A DNA stretch of 64,000 nt from G965233625 sp965233625. GTDB taxonomy: Bacteria > Planctomycetota > Planctomycetia > Pirellulales > Pirellulaceae. The notes beneath the pieces are model-generated. The model saw only the letters and a list, made by a program, of their open reading frames with translations. It searched no databases and was not told the DNA's origin. Of the stretch, positions 41,994 to 50,763 are shown piece after piece. The stretch is taken from positions 3,348,001 through 3,412,000 of the forward strand of contig OZ247499.1 of assembly GCA_965233625.1 (NCBI GenBank), written 5' to 3'. Numbering within the stretch: the first letter of the stretch is position 1; every line of letters starts with the position of its first letter. A program made the translations under genes and the position numbers.

Positions 41994-44900
41994 ATGAATT
42001 TGCAGAACCGTCTTGTGGCAATCTTTCTGGCATGCGGTCTTACACCGCTCGCCGTTGCAGCCGTTGCCAGCTATCTACTTGCCAGTTCCGGCGTGGAGCA
42101 GGTTGCTAAAGAGGCAGACCTGGAATCACGCGTAAAGTCTTCGCTTGTCGCGCAGCGGGCGGCCAAGAAAGCGCAGATCGAAGACTACTTCTCGCTTGTC
42201 CGCGATCAGGTGATCACCTTCAGCGACAATCCTTCCACAGTCAACGCACTTCGCGATTTCCGCGGCGCGTTTGCTCGTTACCGCGAAGATGCAAAAATCC
42301 AAGGCGAAGATGTTCAGAAGATGCGCCGTGAACTTGCATCATTCTACAACGGCGCCTTCGCCAGCGAATATAAGACCAGACGCGGCGAATCTCCCGATGT
42401 GGGCAGCGCCATCACCCGGCTGGATGAAAACGCCGTTGTTTTGCAGCACGACTATATCTTTGCAAACCATAATCCGCTTGGTGAAAAACATCAGTTGGAC
42501 CGGGCGGAAATAGACACGGCCTACAATCAACTTCATGGTGAGATTCATCCTCGCGTTCGCAATTTCCTTAAGAAATTCGGCTACTATAACATTTTCCTGG
42601 TAGATACGGATTCCAGTCAGGTCGTCTACTCCGTCTTCAAGGAACTTGATTTCGCGACCTCGCTTGCCACAGGTCCGTGGTCAAATTCAGGCATTGCAGA
42701 AGTTTACCGTAAGGCAAAAAACCTTAGCGATCCAAATGCTTATGCTTTTGTCGACTACGCACCCTATACACCTTCTTACGATGCCCCCGCATCCTTCATT
42801 GCTTCGCCTGTTTTTGATGGAGACAAGAAGATCGGTGTGGCAATTTTCCAGCTGCCGATTGACAAGCTCAACGCGGTGATGGCGCAGAGCGAGGGTATGG
42901 GTGAAACGGGCGAATCCCTCCTCATCGGTCCTGACTATCTCATGCGTTCGGACTCTCGTCTGAAGCCAGAGACACATTCGGTTATTGCATCGTTTCAACA
43001 CCCGGAAACGGGGAAAGTGAAAACCAAGGCGACCGAAGCAGCCTTTGAAAAGGGTGAGACCAGCGTCGTGGTAACACCCGACTACCGTAACAACGAAACG
43101 ATCATTGTTTACGGACCGATCGAAGTCCTCGGCAAAACATGGTGCCTGAATGCCAAGATGGACACAGCCGAAGCGTATCGCGAGCTGTACCAGGTACGAG
43201 AGGCCACGGCCAGCGCCAAGTCGAGCGTGTTGTTCTGGAACGTCGTTGTTGCACTGTTCTCGGCGTTAGCTGTGGGCGTTACCGGTTTCTTCGTCGTCCG
43301 CCGGATCGCGCCATCGATCTCTAAGGCGGCTGAAAATGAGGCAAAGCTTACTGCCATCGAACGTTCAAGCGCGAAGATCGAGTTTGACCTGAATGGCAAC
43401 ATTCTTACCGCCAACGACAACTTCCTGGCAGCGACTGGTTACGCCCTTGATGAGATTGTGGGTAACCATCATCGGATCTTCTGCGAAGACGAATTCGTCA
43501 ACAGCGAAGACTACAAAGAATTCTGGAAGAAACTCAATGGAGGCGATTACGTTGCCGGCGAGTTCGAACGCGTACGGAAGAACGGTGAGAAGTTCATCAT
43601 CCGTGCGAGCTATAATCCTGTCCACGACAACGATGGCAAGCTCGTTAAGATCGTGAAATTTGCCGACGAAATTACGGACGAAGTTGCACAGCGGGAACAA
43701 GCGGTCAAACTGCGTTCGATCGTCGATCAGTCAGAAACACCATTTTTGATGGTCAATCGTGACCTGGTCGTTACGTACATGAACCAGGCTTCGCACCGCA
43801 TGCTCTCGAAGGACGCTGAGCACCTTCGCAAGATGTGGCCATCCTTCGATCCCAACAAGATCGTTGGCGCGTGTGTCGATCAGTTCCATAAGAATCCCAA
43901 GCATCAGCGGGACCTGTTGGCTGATCCGTCCAATCTTCCGATTAAGACGGATATCACCGTCGGCCCGTTGACCATCTCACTTGCCGTTACCGCACTTTAC
44001 GATTCGGACGGTAATTACACTGGCAACGCACTTGAGTGGAAGAACGTGACGGAAGAAAGGCGTCTGGTACGGGATGCGGCAATGGTCGCAGAGTACCAGA
44101 AGAACGAAGTCCAATCGATTTCCAAGGTCATGACAAGCATCGCCCAGGGAGACTTGACCTCACGGTATCAAGTGGCCGAAGGCAATGCGACAACCGCCGA
44201 AGTACGAGGCAGCTTTGCAGGCATTGCCAAAGCCGTAAACGGTATGTGCGAAAACCTGTGTGATGTGATCGGACGCCTGAAAGCCAACTCAGGTCATCTT
44301 GCCAACGCTTCCACCGAACTGTCGGCGACGGCTTCGCAGATGTCCAGCACGGCGGATGCAACAACGTCGCAGTCGAGCGCCGTGGCAGCCGCTGCCGAAG
44401 AAATGTCGCTGAACATGAATAACATGTCTTCGACCACTCAGCAGGTCACCGGCAATGTGACGACGGTCGCCACAGCCGTGGATGAGCTGACCACCAGCAT
44501 CGGTGAAATCGCACGTACCGCGGAACAGGCTGCCAGTGTTGCGAAGAAGGCCGCTCAGCTCACGCAGTCCAGCAATGAGCGGATCGGTGAACTTGGCACA
44601 GCTGCTGAGGAAATCGGCAAGGTTATCGAAGTCATTCAGGATATCGCCGAGCAGACAAACCTGCTGGCCCTGAACGCCACGATCGAAGCCGCGCGTGCTG
44701 GCGAGGCCGGTAAAGGCTTTGCAGTGGTTGCCACCGAGGTGAAAGAGCTTGCCCGCCAGACAGCCGGCGCCACCGATGATATCCGCAACCGCATTCAGCG
44801 GATTCAAGGTTCGACCGGTGGTGTGGTTCAGTCGATCGCCGAAATCGCCGACGTTATCCGTCAGGTCAACGATGCTTCGACAACGATCGCTTCGGCGGTT

Positions 44901-45218
44901 GAAGAGCAGAACATCCTGACCCGCGATATCGCAGGCAACGTCAATCAGACCACGGAGGCTGTTACGAGTGTGGCTGCCGGTGTGGGCGAGTCTGCCACCG
45001 CATGCGACGAAGTGGCACGCAACATTGCGGGAGTAGATTCCGCAACGAAACAGACGGCACAGGGCGCCGAACAGCTCCGTGCGGTCGGGGATGAGCTCTC
45101 GCAACTTGCAGTGCAGCTGCAAGACGTTGTTGGAACCTTCCAGGTGGAAGGCGCCACGGCTCAACAACCTGTTTCAAACAGCGGGGCGGCTCGTAACAGC
45201 CTCAACTCCGCCGTTTAG
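41994..45218 (+). CDS. Methyl-accepting chemotaxis protein with Cache and two PAS domains
   Basis: This 1074-residue receptor has a TM1 at about residues 8-30 and a long periplasmic region with a Cache-type fold (VDYAPYTPSYDAPASFIASP, GVAIFQLPIDKLNAVM). TM2 lies at about 411-435. PAS1 is at about 450-560 (FLAATGYALDEIVGNHHRIF) and PAS2 at about 570-690 (SETPFLMVNRDLVVTYMNQA). A HAMP-like segment (SIAQGDLTSRYQ) precedes the coiled signalling domain, whose conserved tip is DIAEQTNLLALNATIEAARA at about 884-903. The ligand is unknown. No C-terminal CheR-tethering pentapeptide is seen. ATG at 41994 follows AAAGGG. A terminator follows. Confidence 0.93.
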   Translation: MNLQNRLVAIFLACGLTPLAVAAVASYLLASSGVEQVAKEADLESRVKSSLVAQRAAKKAQIEDYFSLVRDQVITFSDNPSTVNALRDFRGAFARYREDAKIQGEDVQKMRRELASFYNGAFASEYKTRRGESPDVGSAITRLDENAVVLQHDYIFANHNPLGEKHQLDRAEIDTAYNQLHGEIHPRVRNFLKKFGYYNIFLVDTDSSQVVYSVFKELDFATSLATGPWSNSGIAEVYRKAKNLSDPNAYAFVDYAPYTPSYDAPASFIASPVFDGDKKIGVAIFQLPIDKLNAVMAQSEGMGETGESLLIGPDYLMRSDSRLKPETHSVIASFQHPETGKVKTKATEAAFEKGETSVVVTPDYRNNETIIVYGPIEVLGKTWCLNAKMDTAEAYRELYQVREATASAKSSVLFWNVVVALFSALAVGVTGFFVVRRIAPSISKAAENEAKLTAIERSSAKIEFDLNGNILTANDNFLAATGYALDEIVGNHHRIFCEDEFVNSEDYKEFWKKLNGGDYVAGEFERVRKNGEKFIIRASYNPVHDNDGKLVKIVKFADEITDEVAQREQAVKLRSIVDQSETPFLMVNRDLVVTYMNQASHRMLSKDAEHLRKMWPSFDPNKIVGACVDQFHKNPKHQRDLLADPSNLPIKTDITVGPLTISLAVTALYDSDGNYTGNALEWKNVTEERRLVRDAAMVAEYQKNEVQSISKVMTSIAQGDLTSRYQVAEGNATTAEVRGSFAGIAKAVNGMCENLCDVIGRLKANSGHLANASTELSATASQMSSTADATTSQSSAVAAAAEEMSLNMNNMSSTTQQVTGNVTTVATAVDELTTSIGEIARTAEQAASVAKKAAQLTQSSNERIGELGTAAEEIGKVIEVIQDIAEQTNLLALNATIEAARAGEAGKGFAVVATEVKELARQTAGATDDIRNRIQRIQGSTGGVVQSIAEIADVIRQVNDASTTIASAVEEQNILTRDIAGNVNQTTEAVTSVAAGVGESATACDEVARNIAGVDSATKQTAQGAEQLRAVGDELSQLAVQLQDVVGTFQVEGATAQQPVSNSGAARNSLNSAV

Positions 45219-45231
45219 TTCACGTTGCTTT

Positions 45232-45270
45232 CCTCCCGGACAGGTACACGCCCGTCCGGGAGGTCTTTTT
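45232..45270 (+). terminator. Rho-independent terminator after the chemoreceptor gene
   Basis: A 10-bp perfect stem, CCTCCCGGAC at 45232-45241 with GTCCGGGAGG at 45254-45263, is followed by TCTTTTT. It separates the cheY-mcp part from cheB/cheR, so these may be expressed from read-through or from a promoter of their own. Confidence 0.9.
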
Positions 45271-45289
45271 AAGTTTCCGGATTGTAGTC

Positions 45290-46369
45290 ATGCGTGCACT
45301 GGTCGTCGACGATTCAACCATTTTCCGCAAAGTCGTCCGCGACGCGCTGTCCGAGATTCCCGGCGTTGAGATCGCCGGCGTAGCAACGGACGGCGAATCC
45401 GCCCTGCAAAAGATTGAACGGTTAAAGCCAGACCTGGTCACCCTGGATATTGAGATGCCGGGCATCAACGGTATCCAGGTGCTGCAAAGGCTTGGTTCAT
45501 CCGGCAGCAAGCCGACAGTGATTATGTTGAGCGCGCTGACGACGCAGGGAGCGACCGCAACAATTGAAGCAATCCGGCACGGCGCGTTTGACTTCGTGTT
45601 GAAGCCTTCGCATCAGTCTCTTGAACTCAGCCGTCAGCAACTCGTCAACGACTTGCGTCCCAAGGTGCAGGCCGTGTTCGAGAAACGCAAGGCTTTGGTG
45701 ACTGAAGCAACTGTGGCGCCTGAAGTTTCGCAGCCACTTGTCGTGGCTAGAACAACGGCTAAGCCGCGTGACACTGTCAACATTCCAAAGGCAAAGTTTA
45801 AACCTGCAATCATTGTGATTGGCGTCAGCACCGGCGGACCAGCGGCGTTGTCCAGCTGCATTCCGCAGCTTCCTGCAGACCTGCCCGTTCCGGTTGCGAT
45901 TGTTCAGCACATGCCACCCGTATTTACTCAATCGCTCGCCAACGAACTCAACCGGGCATCTAGACTCACGGTCACCGAAGCGGTGCATGGCGAGTCGCTG
46001 TTGCCGGGGCACGTTTACATCGCTCCCGGTGGTAAGCAGTTCAAAGTTGGCCGGGTCGGCAGCCGGAGTTTTGCTCAGGTAACAGACGACCCAGCGGAAG
46101 AGGCGTGCAAGCCGTCTGTGAACTACCTATTCCGTTCCGTTGCGCATGGTTTTGGACAAAGGGCGCTGGCCGTCATTTTGACGGGGATGGGCAGCGACGG
46201 CAAACTTGGCTGCCAACTGCTGAAACGCAAACAGTGCACCGTGATTGCACAGGACGAAGCCACTTGCGTTGTATACGGAATGCCAAAACAAATAGTAGAT
46301 GCCGGACTGGCGGACTACGTCGCGCCTCTTCATGAGATCCCCGGAATCATCTGCCAGCATCTTTCTTGA
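45290..46369 (+). CDS. cheB: CheB chemoreceptor methylesterase
   Basis: This 359-residue protein has a receiver with phospho-acceptor D53 (LVTLDIEMPGIN) and a methylesterase domain with the catalytic triad S180 (IVIGVSTGGPAAL), H207 (IVQHMPPVFT) and D303 (LTGMGSDGKLG). It removes methyl groups from the chemoreceptor when phosphorylated by CheA and may also deamidate glutamines. It starts 20 bases after the terminator and lies seven bases before cheR. Confidence 0.96.
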   Translation: MRALVVDDSTIFRKVVRDALSEIPGVEIAGVATDGESALQKIERLKPDLVTLDIEMPGINGIQVLQRLGSSGSKPTVIMLSALTTQGATATIEAIRHGAFDFVLKPSHQSLELSRQQLVNDLRPKVQAVFEKRKALVTEATVAPEVSQPLVVARTTAKPRDTVNIPKAKFKPAIIVIGVSTGGPAALSSCIPQLPADLPVPVAIVQHMPPVFTQSLANELNRASRLTVTEAVHGESLLPGHVYIAPGGKQFKVGRVGSRSFAQVTDDPAEEACKPSVNYLFRSVAHGFGQRALAVILTGMGSDGKLGCQLLKRKQCTVIAQDEATCVVYGMPKQIVDAGLADYVAPLHEIPGIICQHLS

Positions 46370-46376
46370 GGCCGAA

Positions 46377-47213
46377 ATGGAACTTACCACCCGAGATATA
46401 GACGCAGTATGCAAGCTTGTTGATGAGCTCTGCGGTATCTATCTGGATACCAGCAAGACCTATCTCATCGAAAACCGGCTTGGTGAACTTGCCCGGCAGC
46501 TTCAATGCGACACCTATACCGATCTTGTTGACAAAGTGCGGTTCGACCAATCGTTGAAGACGCAGGTCGTCGATGCGATTACGACCAACGAAACACTGTT
46601 TTTCCGCGATAACAGTCCGTTTGAAGCACTCAAACACAAGGCGATTCCGGAATCTATCGACGCCAAAGCAGGCAGTGTTTTTCCGCGCCGGCTTCGCCTT
46701 TGGTCAGCCGCGTGCAGCACGGGGCAGGAGGTTTACAGCATTGCGATGACGCTGCACGAACTCATTCCCGATATCCACTCGTGGGACGTGAGTATCCTGG
46801 GCACCGACATCTCCAGCGCTGCAGTAGCGCGGGCCAGCCGTGGCTGGTACGCCGCGCATGAGATTGAACGGGGAATGACCCGTCAACGCCTCGAAAAGTA
46901 CTTCCACCGCGATGGCGAAGGCTGGCGGGTGAACGACGAACTACGCGCACTGGCAAAGTTCCAGGTCAGAAACCTGCTTGAGCCAATGCATTTCATGACC
47001 AAGTTCGATATCGTCTTCTGCCGCAACGTCGCAATCTATTTTACGAAAGAAGTGCGGCGCGATCTGTTCAACCGCATCAGCGACACGATGGGCCCGGAAG
47101 GCTATCTTTTTGCTGGGAGTCAGGAAATCCTCTCCGACCTTGGACCACGATTCACGCCCCAACATCATTGCCGTGCGACGTACTATCGACCGAACTTGAA
47201 GTGCCTCGTCTGA
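46377..47213 (+). CDS. cheR: CheR chemoreceptor methyltransferase
   Basis: This 278-residue protein has the helical N-terminal domain and the SAM-binding domain with RLWSAACSTGQEVYSIAMTL, SILGTDISSAAVARA and FDIVFCRNVAIYFTKE, typical of CheR. It methylates receptor glutamates with S-adenosylmethionine, opposing CheB. The ATG at 46377 follows the cheB stop by seven bases with GAGG before it; the frame extends upstream but only as the tail of cheB in another frame. Confidence 0.95.
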   Translation: MELTTRDIDAVCKLVDELCGIYLDTSKTYLIENRLGELARQLQCDTYTDLVDKVRFDQSLKTQVVDAITTNETLFFRDNSPFEALKHKAIPESIDAKAGSVFPRRLRLWSAACSTGQEVYSIAMTLHELIPDIHSWDVSILGTDISSAAVARASRGWYAAHEIERGMTRQRLEKYFHRDGEGWRVNDELRALAKFQVRNLLEPMHFMTKFDIVFCRNVAIYFTKEVRRDLFNRISDTMGPEGYLFAGSQEILSDLGPRFTPQHHCRATYYRPNLKCLV

Positions 47214-47329
47214 GCATTCGCTCTGGCCGGGTGATAAATTCGCAAACGATTCGGATTTTTGCACGCGTTGTGACGGCTGTGTTATTGTCTCTGTGTGGTG
47301 ACATCCTCGTTCCAGCAGAGAGAAAACAA

Positions 47330-48166
47330 GTGATCCGCAACGCCAACGCTGTTCTGTTTGTAGCCCTAATGTCGCTGTTCTGCGGCGGCATGCCCTGCGC
47401 GGCGGCGGATGAATTCTCCCCGCGTTTCTTCGCCTTCAAAAATGGTGTCGCGGAGCAAAGCCCGCAAGCCGAAGCCAAGCTGCTGAAAGAGCTGGGATAC
47501 GACGGCGTCAGCCAGGTATTCGTCGGGGGCGATGCACTCGCGGGCCGGGTGAAGGCGTTTGAACAAGAGGGTCTGCAAGTCCTTAGCATCTACCTGAATG
47601 TTGATGACCAGGCGATTGACGAAGAAGTTGTCAAACCGCTGGCCGGACGTAATGCCATGATCGAACTGACGGTCCGCAAGAAGTCAGCGGCAACCGTCCA
47701 GGCTATCCGCAAAACCGTAGCCATGGCCGCGCGGCATAAGATCCAAGTTGTCCTCTATCCGCACCACGGCTTCGCCGTTGCGACCATCCAGCAGGCGCTG
47801 GATCTCATTGAGAAAGTCGATCATCCCAACCTGGGCGTGATGTTCAATCTTTGCCATTTCCTGCGGAACGAAGACCCGGCCACGCTCGAAGCCGTCATCC
47901 GGAAAGCCGGCCCACATCTGCACGCCGTCAGTACATCCGGCGCCGACACCGATGGCAAAGGCTGGGCAGAACTGATTCAAACTCTGGACCAAGGAGACTT
48001 TCCGCAGACGCGGCTGCTTAAAGCGCTTAAAGACGTCAACTTCCGCGGCCCGGTCGGGCTGCAGTGCTATGGAGTAAAAGGCGACCGCCGCAGCAATTTG
48101 AAGCGATCTATTCAGGCCTGGCAAAAGGCGCTGGCCGAGGTAAACGCACAGGATTCACCTGATTAG
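47330..48166 (+). CDS. Secreted sugar phosphate isomerase/epimerase-like TIM barrel
   Basis: This 278-residue protein has a signal peptide at about residues 6-25 (VLFVALMSLFCGG, cut near AAA). The barrel shows LLKELGYDGVSQVFVGG, LYPHHGFAVATIQQALDLIE, DHPNLGVMFNLCHFLRNED and PVGLQCYGVKGD, resembling AP-endonuclease-2-like sugar isomerases. Planctomycetes have many exported copies; the substrate is unknown. GTG at 47330 after a purine-rich AGAGAGAA is the likely start, since the preceding frame lacks signal-like sequence. It is followed after five bases by the HEAT-like gene. Confidence 0.8.
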   Translation: MIRNANAVLFVALMSLFCGGMPCAAADEFSPRFFAFKNGVAEQSPQAEAKLLKELGYDGVSQVFVGGDALAGRVKAFEQEGLQVLSIYLNVDDQAIDEEVVKPLAGRNAMIELTVRKKSAATVQAIRKTVAMAARHKIQVVLYPHHGFAVATIQQALDLIEKVDHPNLGVMFNLCHFLRNEDPATLEAVIRKAGPHLHAVSTSGADTDGKGWAELIQTLDQGDFPQTRLLKALKDVNFRGPVGLQCYGVKGDRRSNLKRSIQAWQKALAEVNAQDSPD

Positions 48167-48171
48167 CGACA

Positions 48172-48696
48172 ATGCCTGAAGAAATACCCATCCTCATCAA
48201 GCGCATCAAACATGGCAGCAATCAAGAGCGGCTGACTGCGGCTCAATCGCTTGCCCGCAGATCCCTCACGGCGGAGTGGTGGCCAACCTTGCGCGACTTG
48301 ATGCGGAGCAAACAGTGGGGGCTGGCCGTACCGCGGTGCGCGATCACCGCGGCCGGTAAACTCAAAGACCCGCCAGCGGAGGTAATCGACGAGCTACTGG
48401 CGGCAGCAAGTCCGGGTTATCAAGGCGAGATTCCCCAATATTTTTCCGAGGCGGCCTCCAGCGCCATCCGCATCGCTCCTGAGGACCCTCGGCTGCCAGA
48501 GGTTCTTGGCCATGCCCTGACGATTGACAACTACAACCTGCAAAAATCCGCCGTCGACGCGCTGATCTTCATCAACAGCGCTGCTTCCAGAAGGATGCTT
48601 CAAACCATCCGCTCGCGACTACCGCGTGAGTATCCAGAACAATTGATGCAGAAACTTCTAACGCGTGTGGATGCCCACCTGGTCGCAGAAAGCTAA
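48172..48696 (+). CDS. HEAT-repeat-like hypothetical protein
   Basis: This 174-residue, all-helical protein has alternating helical pairs (IKHGSNQERLTAAQSLARR, RLPEVLGHALTIDNYNLQKS, SAVDALIFINSAASRRML) like HEAT or PBS-lyase repeats, which act as protein scaffolds. No catalytic motif is visible. It starts five bases after the isomerase-like gene, so the two are probably cotranscribed. The function is unknown. Confidence 0.65.
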   Translation: MPEEIPILIKRIKHGSNQERLTAAQSLARRSLTAEWWPTLRDLMRSKQWGLAVPRCAITAAGKLKDPPAEVIDELLAAASPGYQGEIPQYFSEAASSAIRIAPEDPRLPEVLGHALTIDNYNLQKSAVDALIFINSAASRRMLQTIRSRLPREYPEQLMQKLLTRVDAHLVAES

Positions 48697-48763
48697 ACGC
48701 CAGGTTTTAGCTGTCAAACCGTCGAACAGATTCCCCGGATTATAGCGACATCGTTCTCAAAAG

Positions 48764-48804
48764 AAAAAAAACCCCGTCGCACGTTGGGAAACGCAGCGAC
48801 GGGG
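48764..48804 (-). terminator. Rho-independent terminator on the minus strand
   Basis: A 9-bp stem CCCCGTCGC at 48772-48780 with GCGACGGGG at 48796-48804 is flanked by eight A at 48764-48771, which gives a U tract on the minus strand. No minus-strand protein gene ends nearby, so it probably belongs to the small RNA candidate. Confidence 0.8.
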
Positions 48805-48892
48805 CCGGAACAGAGAAGAGGCCAAATTGCATCGGGAGGGAAAATAAAAATGAGGAAGAAAGGGAGTTGTGTGATGCTGACAAGAGCCTCCA
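48764..48892 (-). ncRNA. Candidate small RNA with pyrimidine-rich core
   Basis: About 129 nt lie between a predicted start near 48892 and the end of the terminator U tract. The core (about 48825-48870 on the minus strand) is nearly all C and U (CUCCCUUUCUUCCUC and UUUUCCCUCCC), the kind of sequence that can pair with Shine-Dalgarno purines. No convincing open frame is present. I cannot match it to 6S, SRP or RNase P RNA. Expression is not shown. Confidence 0.55.
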
Positions 48893-48898
48893 CCCGTG

Positions 48899-48926
48899 AT
48901 CGTATCAGGATTTGAGCCTTTGTCCA
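48899..48926 (-). promoter_or_regulatory. Sigma-70-like promoter of the candidate small RNA
   Basis: On the minus strand, TGGACA (48926-48921) and TACGAT (48904-48899) are separated by 16 bases and preceded by A/T-rich runs (about 48928-48960) that could serve as an UP element. The start point would be near 48892. Confidence 0.6.
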
Positions 48927-48960
48927 GAATTTTCTCAACTTTTCCAAAACTTCTAACAAT

Positions 48961-48993
48961 TAATGCGGGGTCGAAGTCCGCCCGACCGCATTA
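48961..48993. repeat. Intergenic inverted repeat
   Basis: The arms TAATGC/GCATTA and GGTCG/CGACC nest in one hairpin with a two-G bulge on the left arm. It lies in the gap between the candidate sRNA promoter and the tRNA. The stretch 48994-49165 is GC-rich with short hairpins; I can assign nothing else to it. Confidence 0.6.
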
Positions 48994-49168
48994 AGGGGAA
49001 ATCCTCCACCACTATCGCTACGGCGCCGCGAACGCGCAAACTGCGTCCATGCTTGGACTTGCTAGTTGCGCCCCGGTAGATCGACAGGACGGCCCGCGTT
49101 TTCCGGGATTAACGGCCGAACTAATTGGTTAGAAGTGTCCACAAGCCATTAACGGCGACAGGCGCATG

Positions 49169-49203
49169 AAAAAGCGGCCTGCGTTACATGTTACGCGGCC
49201 GCT
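49169..49203 (-). terminator. Terminator of the tRNA-Leu transcript
   Basis: AGCGGCC at 49173-49179 pairs with GGCCGCT at 49197-49203; inside, GCGT and ACGC extend the stem. Five A at 49169-49173 provide the U tract on the minus strand, 13 bases beyond the tRNA 3' end. Confidence 0.75.
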
Positions 49204-49215
49204 GTTCTGGGCAAA

Positions 49216-49300
<85 letters not shown>

Positions 49301-49507
49301 ATTCGTTTGAATTGGGTTGATTATTGTACCCGGATTTCCGGGGAGTGTAATACTGCCTGACCGCAAATTTACGCAGCGACCAGAAGATAGCCCGGTGTAT
49401 GCCGTTCGCTGGGCAAGGCGCGGAACCTTGCGGGGGTGAAAGTGTTAAGATATGCGTGCTTCCTACGATCAACGACTCCCCTCCATACCCCATGTAAGGT
49501 GAATACG

Positions 49508-50752
49508 ATGCGTTTGCAGATGACCCTGGCGGTGACAGCATGGCTGCTGGTGCTGCCCGTGCAATTTCTTTCCGCAGAAGACTGGCCCGGCTGGCGCGGT
49601 AGCGATAGGACGGATATCTCCAAAGAAACCGGACTGATGAAGTCGTGGCCTGAAGGTGGCCCGAAACAGCTGTGGACCATGAACAAGGCGGGCGTTGGTT
49701 ATTCCAGCTTTGCCGTTGTGGGCGACAACCTATATACGATGGGCGCCTACAAAAACGACGTCCGCCTGATCTGCCTGGACGCCAGCACCGGCGAAATCCG
49801 CTGGCGGACCGTCATGGAAGAAAGCGTACTCAGCAACGGCTGGGGCGACGGTCCGCGCGGCACACCGACCGTGGACGGCGATTTTGTGTACGCCATGGCG
49901 GGCAAGGGCACCTTGGTGTGCGCTAAAACCGCCGATGGTGAGATTGTCTGGAAGAAGGAGATGAAAGACTTCGGCGGCCGCGTTCCCAACTGGGGCTACA
50001 GCGAGTCCGTGCTGGTCGACGGTGATAAAGTGCTGTGCACGCCGGGTGGAAGAAAAGGCGCCATCCTTGCGCTGAACAAAAAGACCGGCGAAGAGATCTG
50101 GCAGTCGAAGGAGTTCACGGAATCAGCGCACTACGCTTCGATCATCGTTGCCGAGATCGACGGCATGCGGCAGTACATTCAACTAACGCCGAAAAAGCTG
50201 GCCGGTCTGAACGCCGAAGACGGCAGCCTGATGTGGAGCTACGACTGGCCCGGCCAGACCGCTGTTATTCCAACACCTATCTACAAAGATGGCAGCGTCT
50301 ACATCGCTTCCGGCTACGGCGTGGGTTGTGCGATGGTGAAAGTGACGAAAGATTCGGCCACCGAGGTCTACAAAAACAAGGTCATGAAAAACCATCACGG
50401 CGGCGTGATTCTTGTGGGCGACCATCTGTACGGTTACTCAGACGGGCTGGGTTGGGTCTGTCAGGATTTCAAAACCGGCGAAGAGGTCTGGAGCGAAAAA
50501 CGTGCTCTGGCCAAAGGCGCCGTGACGTGTGCCGATGGCATGTTGTACTGCCAGGGTGAGCGCAATGGCGAAATCGTCCTTGCCGAAGCAACGCCCAAAG
50601 GCTGGACCGAGAAAGGCCGCTTCACCTTAGAACCGCAGTCAAAATTCCGCAGCCCCCGCGGCAAGATCTGGACGCATCCGGTTGTTGCCAACGGCAAGCT
50701 GTACCTGCGGGATCAGGAAATCATCAGTTGCTACGACATTAAGCAGAAGTAG
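49508..50752 (+). CDS. Secreted PQQ-like beta-propeller protein
   Basis: This 414-residue protein has a signal peptide (MRLQMTLAVTAWLLVLPVQF, cut after SAE). The eight-bladed repeats are of the PQQ/BamB type: DWPGWRGSD, VRLICLDASTGEIRWRTVME, GTLVCAKTADGEIVWKKEMK, AILALNKKTGEEIWQSKEF and LAGLNAEDGSLMWSYDWPGQ. Planctomycetes have many such exported propellers; no dehydrogenase active-site residues are evident, so the role is open. ATG at 49508 has AAGGTG upstream. Its 3' end is 11 bases from the convergent serine hydrolase gene. Confidence 0.88.
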   Translation: MRLQMTLAVTAWLLVLPVQFLSAEDWPGWRGSDRTDISKETGLMKSWPEGGPKQLWTMNKAGVGYSSFAVVGDNLYTMGAYKNDVRLICLDASTGEIRWRTVMEESVLSNGWGDGPRGTPTVDGDFVYAMAGKGTLVCAKTADGEIVWKKEMKDFGGRVPNWGYSESVLVDGDKVLCTPGGRKGAILALNKKTGEEIWQSKEFTESAHYASIIVAEIDGMRQYIQLTPKKLAGLNAEDGSLMWSYDWPGQTAVIPTPIYKDGSVYIASGYGVGCAMVKVTKDSATEVYKNKVMKNHHGGVILVGDHLYGYSDGLGWVCQDFKTGEEVWSEKRALAKGAVTCADGMLYCQGERNGEIVLAEATPKGWTEKGRFTLEPQSKFRSPRGKIWTHPVVANGKLYLRDQEIISCYDIKQK

Positions 50753-50763
50753 CATCCGCCACG

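Noticed and set aside
44289..45167. A 292-codon minus-strand frame opposite the chemoreceptor signalling domain
   Set aside because: The plus strand encodes the highly conserved receptor tip; the antisense frame has no recognisable features.
48714..48959. An 81-codon minus-strand frame over the candidate sRNA
   Set aside because: It starts with TTG upstream of the predicted transcript start, contains the terminator stem in its body and has no ribosome site or protein-like pattern.
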